From Ignavibacteriae bacterium HGW-Ignavibacteriae-4 (lineage in GTDB: Bacteria; Bacteroidota; Ignavibacteria; Kapaibacteriales; UBA2268), in assembly GCA_002839765.1 (NCBI GenBank), contig PGYR01000028.1:1-37605 (forward strand): DNA of 37,605 nt, given 5' to 3'. The translations under genes were made by a program, and so were the position numbers. The notes beneath the pieces were generated by a model. It did no database searches and had not been told where the DNA came from. It saw nothing but the letters and a program-made list of their open reading frames with translations. Shown here in pieces: positions 23,942 through 33,426 of the stretch. Position 1 is the stretch's first letter; the number at the start of each line of letters is the position of its first letter.

Positions 23942-26900
23942 TTGTCCCTTTCATAATTAGTGAAACACGCGAATCAAATAGACCTTGCAAATTGCCCATT
24001 ACGTCCAAATTTAGAGGTATATTGAAAGTTTCAGTTTTAAAACAGTTTTTATACCCAGAAACATTATCAAATATATTAAAATATATTTGTTTAGGAGCAC
24101 TTTTTGGGTCAAAATAATCATTTTTAAGTACATCTAATTTTGCTTGAGCTTCTGTATCGTGTAAATCTATCCATATTTTGTATCCATCTCCGTATTTTTC
24201 TATGGCTTCATCCACATCCATAACCCCAGAAACATAGATTTTCAGAGATTCCTCACCTTCTTTTACTGTTCCTTCTATAAGCATAGCCTTATCTTTGGAT
24301 AATTTCTCACCAAATTCTTTGTATTCTTTGACCCATACTATACATTCTGCTTTCGAATAATAATCTTCAATAGTCAAAATAGCAAAAGGATCTCCTCTCT
24401 TACTTAGCTTTACAACCATATTAGTTATGTATGCACAGACTGTAATATCTTGCGATTTTAGTTCAGAGGGATTTTGGTCAAATGTCATCTTGTTGAATGA
24501 CTTAACTAACACATCATATTCCCTAAGTGGATGACCAGAAATATAGAAATTTAGAACTTCTTTTTCCTTTATCAACTTAGTTTTCTGATCCCATTCCTCA
24601 ACATCAGCTAATCTGAACTTCTCAACCTCTTCTTCAGCAACACCTAAGAATAACGAATCTATATTTTCTGTTTCTTTGTTGCTAAATGATTTTGAAAAAT
24701 CAATAGCCATATCAATAGATTCAAATAATGATGCACGTTTTCCATCTTCTACACAGTCGAATGCACCAGCACAAACGAGGGATTCCAGTGTTTTTTTATT
24801 GATTACCTTATCATCAACTCTTTCACAAAAATCGGCAAAGGATTCGAATTCCTCTATCTCTCTAGCTTCTATAATTTTTTCTAAAACATTCACACCTACA
24901 CCTTTTATACCTGCTAATCCGAAGTAAATTTCGTTGTCCTTTGCATCAAATAAAATTGAAGATTTATTAATATTAGGTGGATGAACAGTAATACCAAAAC
25001 TATTTGCATCATCAATCAGTTTGACTAATTTATTCTGATCATTCAGCTCGGCCGTCATATTGGCTGCTAGAAATTCAGCTGGGTAATAAGCTTTCAAAAA
25101 GGCAGTTTGATACGCAAGTAAAGAATATGCAACAGAGTGTGATTTATTAAATCCGTACTCAGCAAATTTCAGAATCAATTCCCATATTTCAGTAGCTAAG
25201 TTCTTATTTATATTATTCCTTTCTGCCCCCTCAGCAAAGCGACTCATCAAACTATCCATTGTAGCTCTGTCTTTTTTACCCATAGCTTTTCGGGCAATAT
25301 CAGCTTGTGCAAGAGTGAATCCACCGACATCTTGAGTAATACGCATCACTTGCTCTTGATAGACTATAATCCCATAAGTATTACTTAGTGATTTTTCTAG
25401 AAGTGGATGTAGGTATGTAATTTTTTTTCTTCCATACTTTCTATCAATAAACTCACCAATGTTATCCATTGGACCAGGTCTATAAAGAGCATTCATAGCA
25501 GTAAGCTCTTCTATTGATTTTGGCTTCAACTTTCTGAGCCATTCTTGCATACCTTGACTCTCAAACTGAAATATAGCATTCGCTTTATAGTTTGAGAAAA
25601 TTTCATAAGTCTTTTCATCATCTAATGGAATATCGTCTAAGTCAATATCCACATTGTAGTTTCGCTTGATAGACGATAAAGTATTCTCGATAATAGAAAG
25701 CGTTCTTAGCCCTAAGAAATCCATTTTTAAAAGACCTGCAGACTCAACTTCCTTCATAGTGAATTGAGTAGCTGTCTTTATACTAGATGTCTGCGCTTTC
25801 TTAGGTACATTAACTGGTATATAATCAGTAACATCACTTGGTGCTATGATTACACCAGCGGCGTGTATTGAATCATTTCTTTTTCTATCTTCAAGTATCA
25901 AACAATACTCGATCAAATCTTTTATCTTCTTGTCATCTTTATTCTTAGGGTTTTTAATTATTTCTTTAAGATAACTAAGTTCTGACAATTCTAAAGAAGG
26001 TTTTAATTTAGTTACTTCTCCTCTTACCACGGGTATTTTTGAAGTAATATTTTTTACATCAGAAAAAGGTACTTGTAAAACACGACCAACATCTGAAAGT
26101 ACAGCACGAGTAGAAAGAGTTCCAAAAGTGATAATCATTGCTACAGCTTCTTCACCATATCTATCTTTCACATACTCAATAACCTTCTCTCTTTTGTCAT
26201 CAGCAAAATCAATATCAATATCAGGCATTGAGTTTCTATCTGGATTCAAAAACCTCTCAAATAGTAAATCATATTTCAGTGGATCCACATTAGTAATTCC
26301 CAATGCAAAAGCTACTATAGAACCTGCTGCGGAACCACGGCCTGGTCCTACTCTAATTCCCATTTCTTTTGCAGCTCGAATAAAATCCCAAACTACTAAG
26401 AAATAACCAGGGAATTCCATATCATTTATTACTTTTAATTCAAATGCCGTTCTATCCTTTATTTCTTCAGTTACATTCTCATATCTATCATCTAAACCTT
26501 TATAAACTAATTCACTTAAATAATCTGCTAATGTCTTGGCTTCTGAAGTATTAGGAATAGGAAACTTAGGCATATAGATTTTACTTTTGAAATCTACGTC
26601 ACACTTTTCGAAAACTTCATAAGTGTTATCTATGGCTTCAGGAATATCCTTGAATAGCTCCTTCATCTCTTCAGGAGACTTTATATAAAACTCTGGTGAA
26701 CCAAATCTAAGATTAGTAACATCTACTTCTGTCTTTCCACCATCTTTGATATAGAGATGAATATTATGGGCTACTGCATGTTCTTTGTATCTATAGTGAG
26801 TATCATTAGTTGCTACTGTTTTTATCCCGAATTTGGTGGCAATTTGTGGAACAACTTCACATACCTTGTCATCGAATTGAATTCCGTGGTTCTGTATCTG

Positions 26901-27413
26901 TAGATAAAAATCATCACCAAATATCTCGTGATATGTTTTCGTTACCGTTTCGGCGTCTTGTAAATTGGAATTAACAATAGATCGAGCTATCTCACTGCCT
27001 CTACTACCAGATAGACATATCAATCCTTCAGAGTATTCTTTTAGAAGTTCAAGGTCTATTCTTGGTTTGTAATAAAAACCCTCTACAAATGCTCTTGAAC
27101 ATAATTTTACTAAATTCTTATAACCATCACGATGTTTCGCTAATAAAACTATTCTATTATATCGTTGTTTATTTGCTGATTTGTCAAATCTGCTATCTGG
27201 TGCAATATAAGCATCTACACCTATTAGCGGCTTTATCCCTGATTTTGTGGCTAGTTCTTGAAAATTGAATGCACCATACAATACACCATTATCTGTAATG
27301 GCTACTCCGGGCTGTTCGTAATCAAGTGCAGATTTTACTAACTCATTGGTAGTTGTAATAGCATCGAGTAAAGAAAAGTCAGTATGATTCTGTAAATGTA
27401 TAAATTTTGACAT
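23919..27413 (-). CDS. dnaE: DNA polymerase III alpha subunit
   Basis: The replicative polymerase subunit, 1164 residues, close to the usual DnaE length. It opens with a PHP domain (LQNHTDFSLLDAI at 7-19; SGSRGSEIAR; TNDTHYRY at 202-209). The C-family polymerase core shows VGPGRGSAAGSIVAFALG (355-372) and PDIDIDFAD (397-405) with the catalytic aspartates, then LLKMDFLGLRTL with the third acidic residue and GIIVYQEQVMRIT. A helix-hairpin-helix region (about 830-870) and an OB-fold (DITVCAYITNMVVKLSKRGDPFAILTIEDY, about 990-1060) follow. It heads the minus-strand run and is divergent from lpxB. Its 3' end contains the start of the small membrane-protein gene. Confidence 0.97.
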   Translation of the reverse strand: MSKFIHLQNHTDFSLLDAITTTNELVKSALDYEQPGVAITDNGVLYGAFNFQELATKSGIKPLIGVDAYIAPDSRFDKSANKQRYNRIVLLAKHRDGYKNLVKLCSRAFVEGFYYKPRIDLELLKEYSEGLICLSGSRGSEIARSIVNSNLQDAETVTKTYHEIFGDDFYLQIQNHGIQFDDKVCEVVPQIATKFGIKTVATNDTHYRYKEHAVAHNIHLYIKDGGKTEVDVTNLRFGSPEFYIKSPEEMKELFKDIPEAIDNTYEVFEKCDVDFKSKIYMPKFPIPNTSEAKTLADYLSELVYKGLDDRYENVTEEIKDRTAFELKVINDMEFPGYFLVVWDFIRAAKEMGIRVGPGRGSAAGSIVAFALGITNVDPLKYDLLFERFLNPDRNSMPDIDIDFADDKREKVIEYVKDRYGEEAVAMIITFGTLSTRAVLSDVGRVLQVPFSDVKNITSKIPVVRGEVTKLKPSLELSELSYLKEIIKNPKNKDDKKIKDLIEYCLILEDRKRNDSIHAAGVIIAPSDVTDYIPVNVPKKAQTSSIKTATQFTMKEVESAGLLKMDFLGLRTLSIIENTLSSIKRNYNVDIDLDDIPLDDEKTYEIFSNYKANAIFQFESQGMQEWLRKLKPKSIEELTAMNALYRPGPMDNIGEFIDRKYGRKKITYLHPLLEKSLSNTYGIIVYQEQVMRITQDVGGFTLAQADIARKAMGKKDRATMDSLMSRFAEGAERNNINKNLATEIWELILKFAEYGFNKSHSVAYSLLAYQTAFLKAYYPAEFLAANMTAELNDQNKLVKLIDDANSFGITVHPPNINKSSILFDAKDNEIYFGLAGIKGVGVNVLEKIIEAREIEEFESFADFCERVDDKVINKKTLESLVCAGAFDCVEDGKRASLFESIDMAIDFSKSFSNKETENIDSLFLGVAEEEVEKFRLADVEEWDQKTKLIKEKEVLNFYISGHPLREYDVLVKSFNKMTFDQNPSELKSQDITVCAYITNMVVKLSKRGDPFAILTIEDYYSKAECIVWVKEYKEFGEKLSKDKAMLIEGTVKEGEESLKIYVSGVMDVDEAIEKYGDGYKIWIDLHDTEAQAKLDVLKNDYFDPKSAPKQIYFNIFDNVSGYKNCFKTETFNIPLNLDVMGNLQGLFDSRVSLIMKGTNGTKRYS

Positions 27414-27439
27414 ATTTTATTATTAAAGTCTTAAATTTG
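27406..27439 (+). promoter_or_regulatory. Candidate Bacteroidota-type promoter for the lpxB operon
   Basis: TTTG (27406-27409) and TAAATTTG (27432-27439) match the -33 and -7 boxes of Bacteroidota promoters with a 22-base spacer. The -33 element would lie in the first codons of the divergent dnaE. The start codon of lpxB is 68 bases further on. Confidence 0.35.
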
Positions 27440-27507
27440 ATTTTATTCAAAATATGATTTAACGGAATGATTTAAAAACTTAGTTTCTACATTCTTATTA
27501 ACAGTAA

Positions 27508-28617
27508 ATGACGAACGACAAAAGAAAAATATTTATTTCCGCAGGAGACCCCTCTGGAGACATACATGCTGCCAATCTTATGCGTGAATTATTAGCATTG
27601 GATAACTCACTCGAGTTCATTGGAATTGGTGGTCCTAAGATGCAGGAATTAGGTCTTACCCCTATTGTTAACTTCAGCGAGATAAACGTTGTTGGATTTT
27701 GGGAAGTAGCAAAGAAATATAGATTCTTCAAACAGTTAGAAACTAATTCTAAGAAAATTATAAGCGATAATAAGATAGTCTTAGTTATATTAGTTGACTA
27801 TCCAGGTTTGAATACTAGACTTGCAAACTATGCAAAATCAATAAATAAACAAGTATGCTACTATATAGCTCCACAACTTTGGGCTTGGGGAAAGAAAAGA
27901 GCCGAGAAACTATCTAAATCTATAGATAAATTATTAGTTGCCTTTCCTTTTGAAGTAGAGTTCTTTAGTCAATTCGGGATTGATGTTGAATTTGTTGGAC
28001 ATCCATCATTAGATTTAGAAGTATTTGAATTAGGTTCAAATAACGAAAGAATCAAAAATCAAATATGTATGATTCCAGGTAGTAGAGCACAAGAGGTACA
28101 ATCACACCTTATATTATTCGATGAAGTAATAAAGAAAAGTAGAGGTAAGTATAAATTCGCAATTTCAAAATCTCCAACTGTTGATTTTTGTATTTACGAC
28201 TCTTTTATAAAGTCGAATCCTAATGTTAAAATATATAATAATAGCAGAGATGCGATGAAGTCAAGTGAGTTTGGAATCGTAAAAACTGGTACTTCAACAC
28301 TTGAAGCTACTCTACTCAACTTACCATTTATAATGATATACAAAACTTCCTTAACAACATATTTAATTGGAAGGTACTTAGTAGATATTGATTATCTTGC
28401 AATGCCCAACATATTATTGAAAAAAGAAGTTGTAAAAGAATTAATACAGAAAGATGCCACTGCAACAAAAATATTGAAAGAATTAAATATTTATATGAAT
28501 AACAAAGAGTTAACTAATAGTATTAGTACTGATTTTATAGAAATTCGAGAACTATTAGGTAAACAATCAGCTTGCAAGACTGCTTCAAATATAATTTATA
28601 ATGAGTTTCTAACTTGA
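27508..28617 (+). CDS. lpxB: Lipid-A-disaccharide synthase
   Basis: Peripheral inner-membrane glycosyltransferase (GT19) that joins lipid X to UDP-diacylglucosamine to form the lipid A disaccharide. The N-terminal signature is FISAGDPSGDIHAANLM (about 9-25). FIGIGGPKMQELGL, VDYPGLNTRLANYAKSINKQVCYYIAPQLWAWGKKRAEKL (about 92-131), FPFEVEFF, EFVGHPSLD and MIPGSRAQEV (about 189-198) are further family segments, and VKTGTSTLEATLLNLPFIMIYKTS marks the donor-binding half. Length of 369 residues is normal. It starts at ATG, divergent from dnaE, and leads an overlapping run with a DUF374 gene and lpxK. Its presence shows a lipid A-making cell envelope. Confidence 0.96.
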   Translation: MTNDKRKIFISAGDPSGDIHAANLMRELLALDNSLEFIGIGGPKMQELGLTPIVNFSEINVVGFWEVAKKYRFFKQLETNSKKIISDNKIVLVILVDYPGLNTRLANYAKSINKQVCYYIAPQLWAWGKKRAEKLSKSIDKLLVAFPFEVEFFSQFGIDVEFVGHPSLDLEVFELGSNNERIKNQICMIPGSRAQEVQSHLILFDEVIKKSRGKYKFAISKSPTVDFCIYDSFIKSNPNVKIYNNSRDAMKSSEFGIVKTGTSTLEATLLNLPFIMIYKTSLTTYLIGRYLVDIDYLAMPNILLKKEVVKELIQKDATATKILKELNIYMNNKELTNSISTDFIEIRELLGKQSACKTASNIIYNEFLT

Positions 28618-29198
28618 AAATATTTATTAAAATAGGGCTATATCTACTATATATTAATTCACTTACGTGGAGAGTTCGTGTATTAGGATCTATAGATCAT
28701 AATCCAAAAGTAATTGCTTTTTGGCATGGTAAAATGCTTCCAGTTTGGTTCTATTTTAGAAAATACAAGAAAAAGGCAGGTATTGTTAGCAAAAGTAAAG
28801 ATGGTCAAGTTCTTACAGATTATTTGAAAATATTGAATTTCGACCTTATTCGTGGCTCTTCATCAAAAGGTGGAAAGCAAGTTATTGAACGAGCTATTAA
28901 GCAAGCTAAAGACACTACTATACTTATAACTCCTGACGGACCTAGAGGTCCTAAAGAAAAAATGAAAATAGGTGCTATACTAATATCACATAAAGGCAAT
29001 GTTCCTTTGCAACTCTGTACTGTTGATATTGGTTGGAGTATAAAACTCAACAGTTGGGATAAATTTGAAATTCCATTGCCATTCTCACCTATAACTCTTA
29101 AGTTTTCAGAGATTTTTGATTTTGAAAGTTTAGAAAACAGAGAAGAAGTAACGAGAGAATTGATAGCTTTAGAAAAAATACTTAGTGACATTAGTTGA
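28614..29198 (+). CDS. DUF374 family, LpxL-like acyltransferase fold
   Basis: A 194-residue protein of DUF374, related to lysophospholipid and late lipid A acyltransferases. FWHGKMLPVWFYF (about 34-46) stands where acyltransferases carry the HxxxxD-type motif, here with His and no classical Asp four residues on. ITPDGPRGPKEKMKIGAILISHKGNVPL (about 102-129) is the second signature. A short hydrophobic N-terminus (IFIKIGLYLLYINSL) suggests membrane attachment. The start is TTG at 28614, with TTGA containing the TGA stop of lpxB, and the gene ends in the same way against lpxK. Context points to lipid A or envelope lipid acylation. The exact reaction is not established. Confidence 0.82.
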   Translation: MKIFIKIGLYLLYINSLTWRVRVLGSIDHNPKVIAFWHGKMLPVWFYFRKYKKKAGIVSKSKDGQVLTDYLKILNFDLIRGSSSKGGKQVIERAIKQAKDTTILITPDGPRGPKEKMKIGAILISHKGNVPLQLCTVDIGWSIKLNSWDKFEIPLPFSPITLKFSEIFDFESLENREEVTRELIALEKILSDIS

Positions 29199-30166
29199 AA
29201 TTATTATCATACATATTTGTTCTAATAACTAGAGTGAGAAATTTACTTTATAATAGAAGAATTATAACGTCTTACAAATCTAATTCTTACGTTATTTCAA
29301 TTGGAAATATAATAGCTGGTGGTACTGGCAAAACACCTATGATTATTTACCTTGCTAAGCTTCTAGAATCTGAAGGATATAAAGTCGGAATAGTTGCTGG
29401 TGGTTATCGCAGAAAAAGTAAGGGACTGCTAGTTGTTCACGATGTGGATAAAATATTAACAACTGTGGATAAAGCTGGTGATGAGGCATATATGATAGCC
29501 AAAGAAGTTGGATGTCCACTAGTTGTTCACGATAAAAAGTATCTGGCGTTAATAGAGATAGATAAGTTATTTGATATAGATATTGTATTAATAGATGATG
29601 GTTTTCAGCATAGGAAAATATATCGAGATTTAGACATTGTGATTGTAAATGATAAAACAGTTGAAGAAGAAAACTTAATTCCTGCAGGTTACTTGCGGGA
29701 AGAAAAAAAGAATCTACAAAGAGCAGATATTATTCTATATAGAGATTTAATACAAGAAATAGAATCAATTAAAGATAAAGTAAATTTTCGTTTTACGAGT
29801 AAAATAAAAACTGAACGAATAATAAAAGATAACGCAATTGTGGTTACTGCTATTGCTAATCCATCAAATTTTATTAATTTTTTAAATGAAAATAATGCAA
29901 TCATAGAAAAGGTGTTCTCATTTAAAGATCATCATTATTTTACAGAATCTGAAATTGATGGAATTGTCACATATTGTAATTCAAAAAAAATTGAATTTAT
30001 ATATACTACACAAAAAGATTTTGTAAAGTTGAAAGAATATCAATTGGTATTAATTAAAAATAACATCACCTTGCTAGTAATTGAGTTAGAGATATTGCTT
30101 AACAATGAAAATGAATTTAGAAATTATATAATAAGTAAAATAAATGAAAAGAATATTACATATTAG
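29195..30166 (+). CDS. lpxK: Tetraacyldisaccharide 4'-kinase
   Basis: Inner-membrane kinase that phosphorylates the 4'-position of the lipid A disaccharide. An N-terminal hydrophobic helix (about 3-18) precedes the P-loop in SIGNIIAGGTGKTPM (about 35-49). VGIVAGGYRRKSKGLLVV, AGDEAYMIAKEVGCPLVV and IDDGFQHRKIYRDLDIVIV (about 138-156) are LpxK signatures, and PAGYLREEKKNLQRADIIL follows. A late FSFKDHHYFTESEI matches the family's FxDHHxF segment. Length of 323 residues is typical. The start is TTG at 29195, as TTGA overlapping the stop of the DUF374 gene. Its end overlaps the next gene by 23 bases. Confidence 0.95.
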   Translation: MKLLSYIFVLITRVRNLLYNRRIITSYKSNSYVISIGNIIAGGTGKTPMIIYLAKLLESEGYKVGIVAGGYRRKSKGLLVVHDVDKILTTVDKAGDEAYMIAKEVGCPLVVHDKKYLALIEIDKLFDIDIVLIDDGFQHRKIYRDLDIVIVNDKTVEEENLIPAGYLREEKKNLQRADIILYRDLIQEIESIKDKVNFRFTSKIKTERIIKDNAIVVTAIANPSNFINFLNENNAIIEKVFSFKDHHYFTESEIDGIVTYCNSKKIEFIYTTQKDFVKLKEYQLVLIKNNITLLVIELEILLNNENEFRNYIISKINEKNITY

Positions 30167-30923
30167 TTTTACTTTGTTAGTAGTGCTTCTGCTGTTTTCT
30201 TGCTCAGATGAGAAAATCAAAGTTGCTTTATCTAAAGGTAGTGGAGGTCAATCCTACCAGAACTATACTGATTGGCTAGAAAGTTATGGATATGACGTGG
30301 AAATAGTAGATATTTACACTTCAGAAGATCCTATAAAGGACTTATTGGAATGTGATGCTCTAGTTCTAACTGGTGGACCTGATGTTCATCCAGGTAGATT
30401 CGAAAAACCTTATGAATCAGATAGATGTTCAATTGACGAAAATAGAGATACACTCGAATTTGAATTATTAAGGAATGCTTTACTAATTAAAATGCCTGTA
30501 TTAGGTATTTGTAGAGGCCAGCAGTTGATTAATGTTGCATTAGGAGGCTCTTTGATAATAGACATACCTCATGACCTAACAAACCCCGTAATACATCAAG
30601 TTAAAGAAGGCGATGCAACACATAGACTATTTTTAGAAGATGGCTCATACTTAAGACAAATTGCAGGAGTAGATAGTGCTTTAGTTAATAGTAATCACCA
30701 CCAAGCAGTAGATAAACTTTCGAAAGAACTAAAACCAACGGGATATACAAGAGACGGAATTATTGAGTCTTATGAGTGGAAAGATGTTTCATTTAAGAGC
30801 TGGATGTTAGCTGTGCAATGGCATCCCGAGAGATTAGAACGGGATCATCCACTTTCAGAGCCATTGGCAAAAGAGTTTATAGAAGCAGCGAAAAAGTATA
30901 ATAAGAAACTGAAAAAGAAATAA
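30144..30923 (+). CDS. Lipoprotein class I glutamine amidotransferase (peptidase C26-like)
   Basis: A 259-residue protein of the gamma-glutamyl hydrolase type (PuuD/C26). The catalytic set is visible: Cys123 in LGICRGQQ, His227 and Glu229 in QWHPER, plus LTGGPDVHPG (75-84) and NSNHHQAVD (182-190). Unusually, it starts with a lipoprotein signal peptide: MKRILHISFTLLVVLLLFSC, with Cys20 in an LFSC lipobox. PuuD-type enzymes are normally cytoplasmic, so this one should act outside the inner membrane on a gamma-glutamyl bond; peptidoglycan stem peptides contain such bonds, but that target is inference. It overlaps lpxK by 23 bases and the M23-like gene by one base (TAATG). Confidence 0.85.
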   Translation: MKRILHISFTLLVVLLLFSCSDEKIKVALSKGSGGQSYQNYTDWLESYGYDVEIVDIYTSEDPIKDLLECDALVLTGGPDVHPGRFEKPYESDRCSIDENRDTLEFELLRNALLIKMPVLGICRGQQLINVALGGSLIIDIPHDLTNPVIHQVKEGDATHRLFLEDGSYLRQIAGVDSALVNSNHHQAVDKLSKELKPTGYTRDGIIESYEWKDVSFKSWMLAVQWHPERLERDHPLSEPLAKEFIEAAKKYNKKLKKK

Positions 30924-31471
30924 TGAAATGTTGGCCAGTACCTAATAGTTTTTCGGATTCTTTGCCAACAGAGGGTGATAGAGGGAGTTATTGGGAAGAT
31001 AGACAAATTGGATTTAATTGTGGTGTGGATATATTTTGCCCATTTGATTCTGAAATACAAGTAATTGAATCTGGAATTGTTCTCAACATAAGTCAATATA
31101 CACAAAGAAAAGAGACTTCTTGTTTTGAGAATACTATGCAGTGCGTTATCAAATGTAACTCAGCAATGTATAAATATACTTTTTTAGATAAGATTTATCT
31201 TAAATTGGGACAGAAAGTTCACAAGGGCGATGTGATTGGTAAATGTGGACTAACTGTTATAAAAGAGAAGATAAAGCCTTCAGACCCTTTCTATCTAAGA
31301 GATATAGCACATTCTAATCAAACAAGCTATCTACATCTCGAAATTTTCAAATCACCTATTATGGAAGTCAGACCTTACGAATTTGGTAATTTTTTAGGCG
31401 ATCACAAACCCAAGTCATTGATTAATCCAAATCTTTATTTATCCGGACTAAGTAAACAAAAACAAATTTAG
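30923..31471 (+). CDS. Degenerate LytM/M23-fold protein
   Basis: A 182-residue protein with the LytM (duplicated hybrid motif) pattern: GFNCGVDIFCPFDSEIQVIESGIVL (about 30-54), LKLGQKVHKGDVIGKCGLTV (93-112) and SYLHLEIF (135-142). The zinc site is broken. The usual HxxxD is N32-C-G-V-D36, the HxH is Y136-L-H138, and the central catalytic His of the YAHL segment aligns with Phe87. Only Asp36 and His138 remain, so peptidase activity is unlikely; some degenerate LytM proteins act as activators or binding modules. No signal peptide is seen, with many Cys residues (3, 33, 39, 67, 74, 78, 108). It is coupled to the C26-like lipoprotein gene and converges on the helix-hairpin-helix gene. Confidence 0.75.
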   Translation: MKCWPVPNSFSDSLPTEGDRGSYWEDRQIGFNCGVDIFCPFDSEIQVIESGIVLNISQYTQRKETSCFENTMQCVIKCNSAMYKYTFLDKIYLKLGQKVHKGDVIGKCGLTVIKEKIKPSDPFYLRDIAHSNQTSYLHLEIFKSPIMEVRPYEFGNFLGDHKPKSLINPNLYLSGLSKQKQI

Positions 31472-33426
31472 TCTATCAAATACTGCATTTGGAAAATTAG
31501 TTGTGTCCGTTCATTACCAACAATTTCTTCATTACCACTTCCAATTTTCCCATTACTATTCTTAAATAAGTGATTAATTCGAAACCATAAACTGATTTCA
31601 TCTATTAATTTGTATTTGACAAATGCATTAATATTATTTCCAGATTGGTAGAATGGATAAACATAGGCAAACCCTGGTACTTGATAAAGATACGTATAAA
31701 TTACAGTTTCGAAATCAGTAGTATTGAATGTTATAAAACTTAGACCATATTGCAAATCGAGTTTACTACCCTTTTTTTTCAACTCCAAAAGTATTAGATT
31801 TCCTCCTTGAACTTCTTGAAAGTCATTGATTTTGAATGACAATTCGGCTCTTCCTCTGAAAACAAAATATTTACCCAAATTACTATTTACTTCGAATCTA
31901 GTGTTCAGCTTTGTATTTGGGATAGTAAACTTTGTATTCATGGTATCTGATTTGAATGTATCTGACTTTCTCTCATAATCTATCCGTATATTATATTTGG
32001 TAGATTTATTATCTAAAACCAAGTCCAGATAATACTCAATTCCTCTAATTGGCTTAGTAGTTGTAAATGTCTTTAACTCTGAATTATAAAAATCAGAGAA
32101 TAAAGCGATTCTCATATTATCATAATTATAAGAAATACCTGTCAGTATTCCTTTTTCATTAGCCATAAATGATTGTTCTCCAAAATTCATTGCATAAGGG
32201 GCTCTATAGTTTGGCTCTGTATAGCGAATATCAGTTAAGAATATTAAATTCTCGTAAATCTCAAGTAAGTAGTTAGTCCTTAGTGAGATATTAGAGTTTA
32301 CATCCGTACATATTTCAAATTTTAATATTTCATCATTCCTACCTATTCTGCCATATATTGTATTTAGAAAACCACTTTGCCCATAGAAGCTAGAAAAAGA
32401 TGATGATTCAATAAATTTGTTGTATCCAAGATGAGTAGACAATGCCCCAATGCTAAATTTCTCAGTTTCATATTCTACATTCAAACCCAAAAGTAATTCG
32501 TCTAATTGATTTTTCTTTTTTATCTCAGTTTCTGTACGGAAATACCCAGCTTTATAAACAGATGACACTATATCTCTAGCAGTGTCAACTGTTGCAGACC
32601 TTTTAGTATCAGCATACAGAGATGCTACACGTAGGTTTGAAGAACTGTTGAGATGGAAAGTTTTCTCCAAATATCCGCCTCTAAAAAAATTATAATCTAT
32701 TGTTGAACGATTCATTTCTGCACCATGACCAAACTCTGAAGAAGTATTGACAAAATCTGAATTCTTTAGACTAAGGAAACTTTGGTCATACAAATTACCG
32801 AGACCATAAGATAGGTTATAATCCCCTACTATTAACTTATAGTCTTCCTTTTCATATTTCAGCGATAATGAATAGAAATCTGTAATCGACAATTCACCAT
32901 CATCTTTATCAACAACAGTACTCAGTTCAAAGTCTTGGTATTTTGTGCGGAGCTTCTGATACAAATTGAGTTCTGACCCCATATATTTGTCATTAACAAA
33001 CCCCTTAGTTGGTTCTAAATTACTTCTATATCGAACTGTATAGCTATTATTAAAATCCTTTTCTTTGGTATTTGAGGTAGTTAAGCATTCTCTAAGCACA
33101 AATTTAATTATCTCATCGGTTACTATATTATTTATAGTTTCTTCCAATTCAAATCTATTTTTATATGGTCCTTTAGACTTTAATTCGTCAATTACCCAAT
33201 CTGTAATGAAAGGTAATTCCCTTAGTTGTTTTTTACTTGCGGAGTTTATATTTATTGGGTCTGTACTATAATAATCATAAATGTCTTGAATTTGTGATAA
33301 GTCTAAGTAATCTTGAGCCGCTGGTGTTCTATTACCAAAATAATTTTCTAATAGAGTTTCGAAGTCTTTTGCTTCTATTTCTAGAGCAAAAATTAATAAT
33401 ACCACTATCGGAATTATTCTAATCAA
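31468..33426 (-). CDS. Helix-hairpin-helix and beta-barrel outer-membrane protein
   Basis: A 652-residue exported protein. After a signal peptide (MIRIIPIVVLLIFALEIEA), residues about 55-110 form ComEA-like helix-hairpin-helix motifs (ININSASKKQLRELPFITDWVIDELKSKGP and FELEETI). From about 125 on, it is a long series of beta-strands like an outer-membrane barrel (VRYRSNLEP, YKLIVGDYNLSYGLGNLYDQ, RGGYLEKTF, FVKYKLIDEISLWFRINHLF). Such two-part proteins occur widely in Bacteroidota; their role is unclear, although HhH motifs bind DNA in ComEA. The start appears to be TTG at 33426, eight bases inside the upstream gene's end. It is probably cotranscribed with that gene. Confidence 0.75.
   Translation of the reverse strand: MIRIIPIVVLLIFALEIEAKDFETLLENYFGNRTPAAQDYLDLSQIQDIYDYYSTDPININSASKKQLRELPFITDWVIDELKSKGPYKNRFELEETINNIVTDEIIKFVLRECLTTSNTKEKDFNNSYTVRYRSNLEPTKGFVNDKYMGSELNLYQKLRTKYQDFELSTVVDKDDGELSITDFYSLSLKYEKEDYKLIVGDYNLSYGLGNLYDQSFLSLKNSDFVNTSSEFGHGAEMNRSTIDYNFFRGGYLEKTFHLNSSSNLRVASLYADTKRSATVDTARDIVSSVYKAGYFRTETEIKKKNQLDELLLGLNVEYETEKFSIGALSTHLGYNKFIESSSFSSFYGQSGFLNTIYGRIGRNDEILKFEICTDVNSNISLRTNYLLEIYENLIFLTDIRYTEPNYRAPYAMNFGEQSFMANEKGILTGISYNYDNMRIALFSDFYNSELKTFTTTKPIRGIEYYLDLVLDNKSTKYNIRIDYERKSDTFKSDTMNTKFTIPNTKLNTRFEVNSNLGKYFVFRGRAELSFKINDFQEVQGGNLILLELKKKGSKLDLQYGLSFITFNTTDFETVIYTYLYQVPGFAYVYPFYQSGNNINAFVKYKLIDEISLWFRINHLFKNSNGKIGSGNEEIVGNERTQLIFQMQYLID

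Noticed and set aside
24676-24927. Open frames antisense to dnaE (also at 26128-26406 and 27062-27268)
   Set aside because: They are shadows of the dnaE coding strand, with no family resemblance and no start signals.
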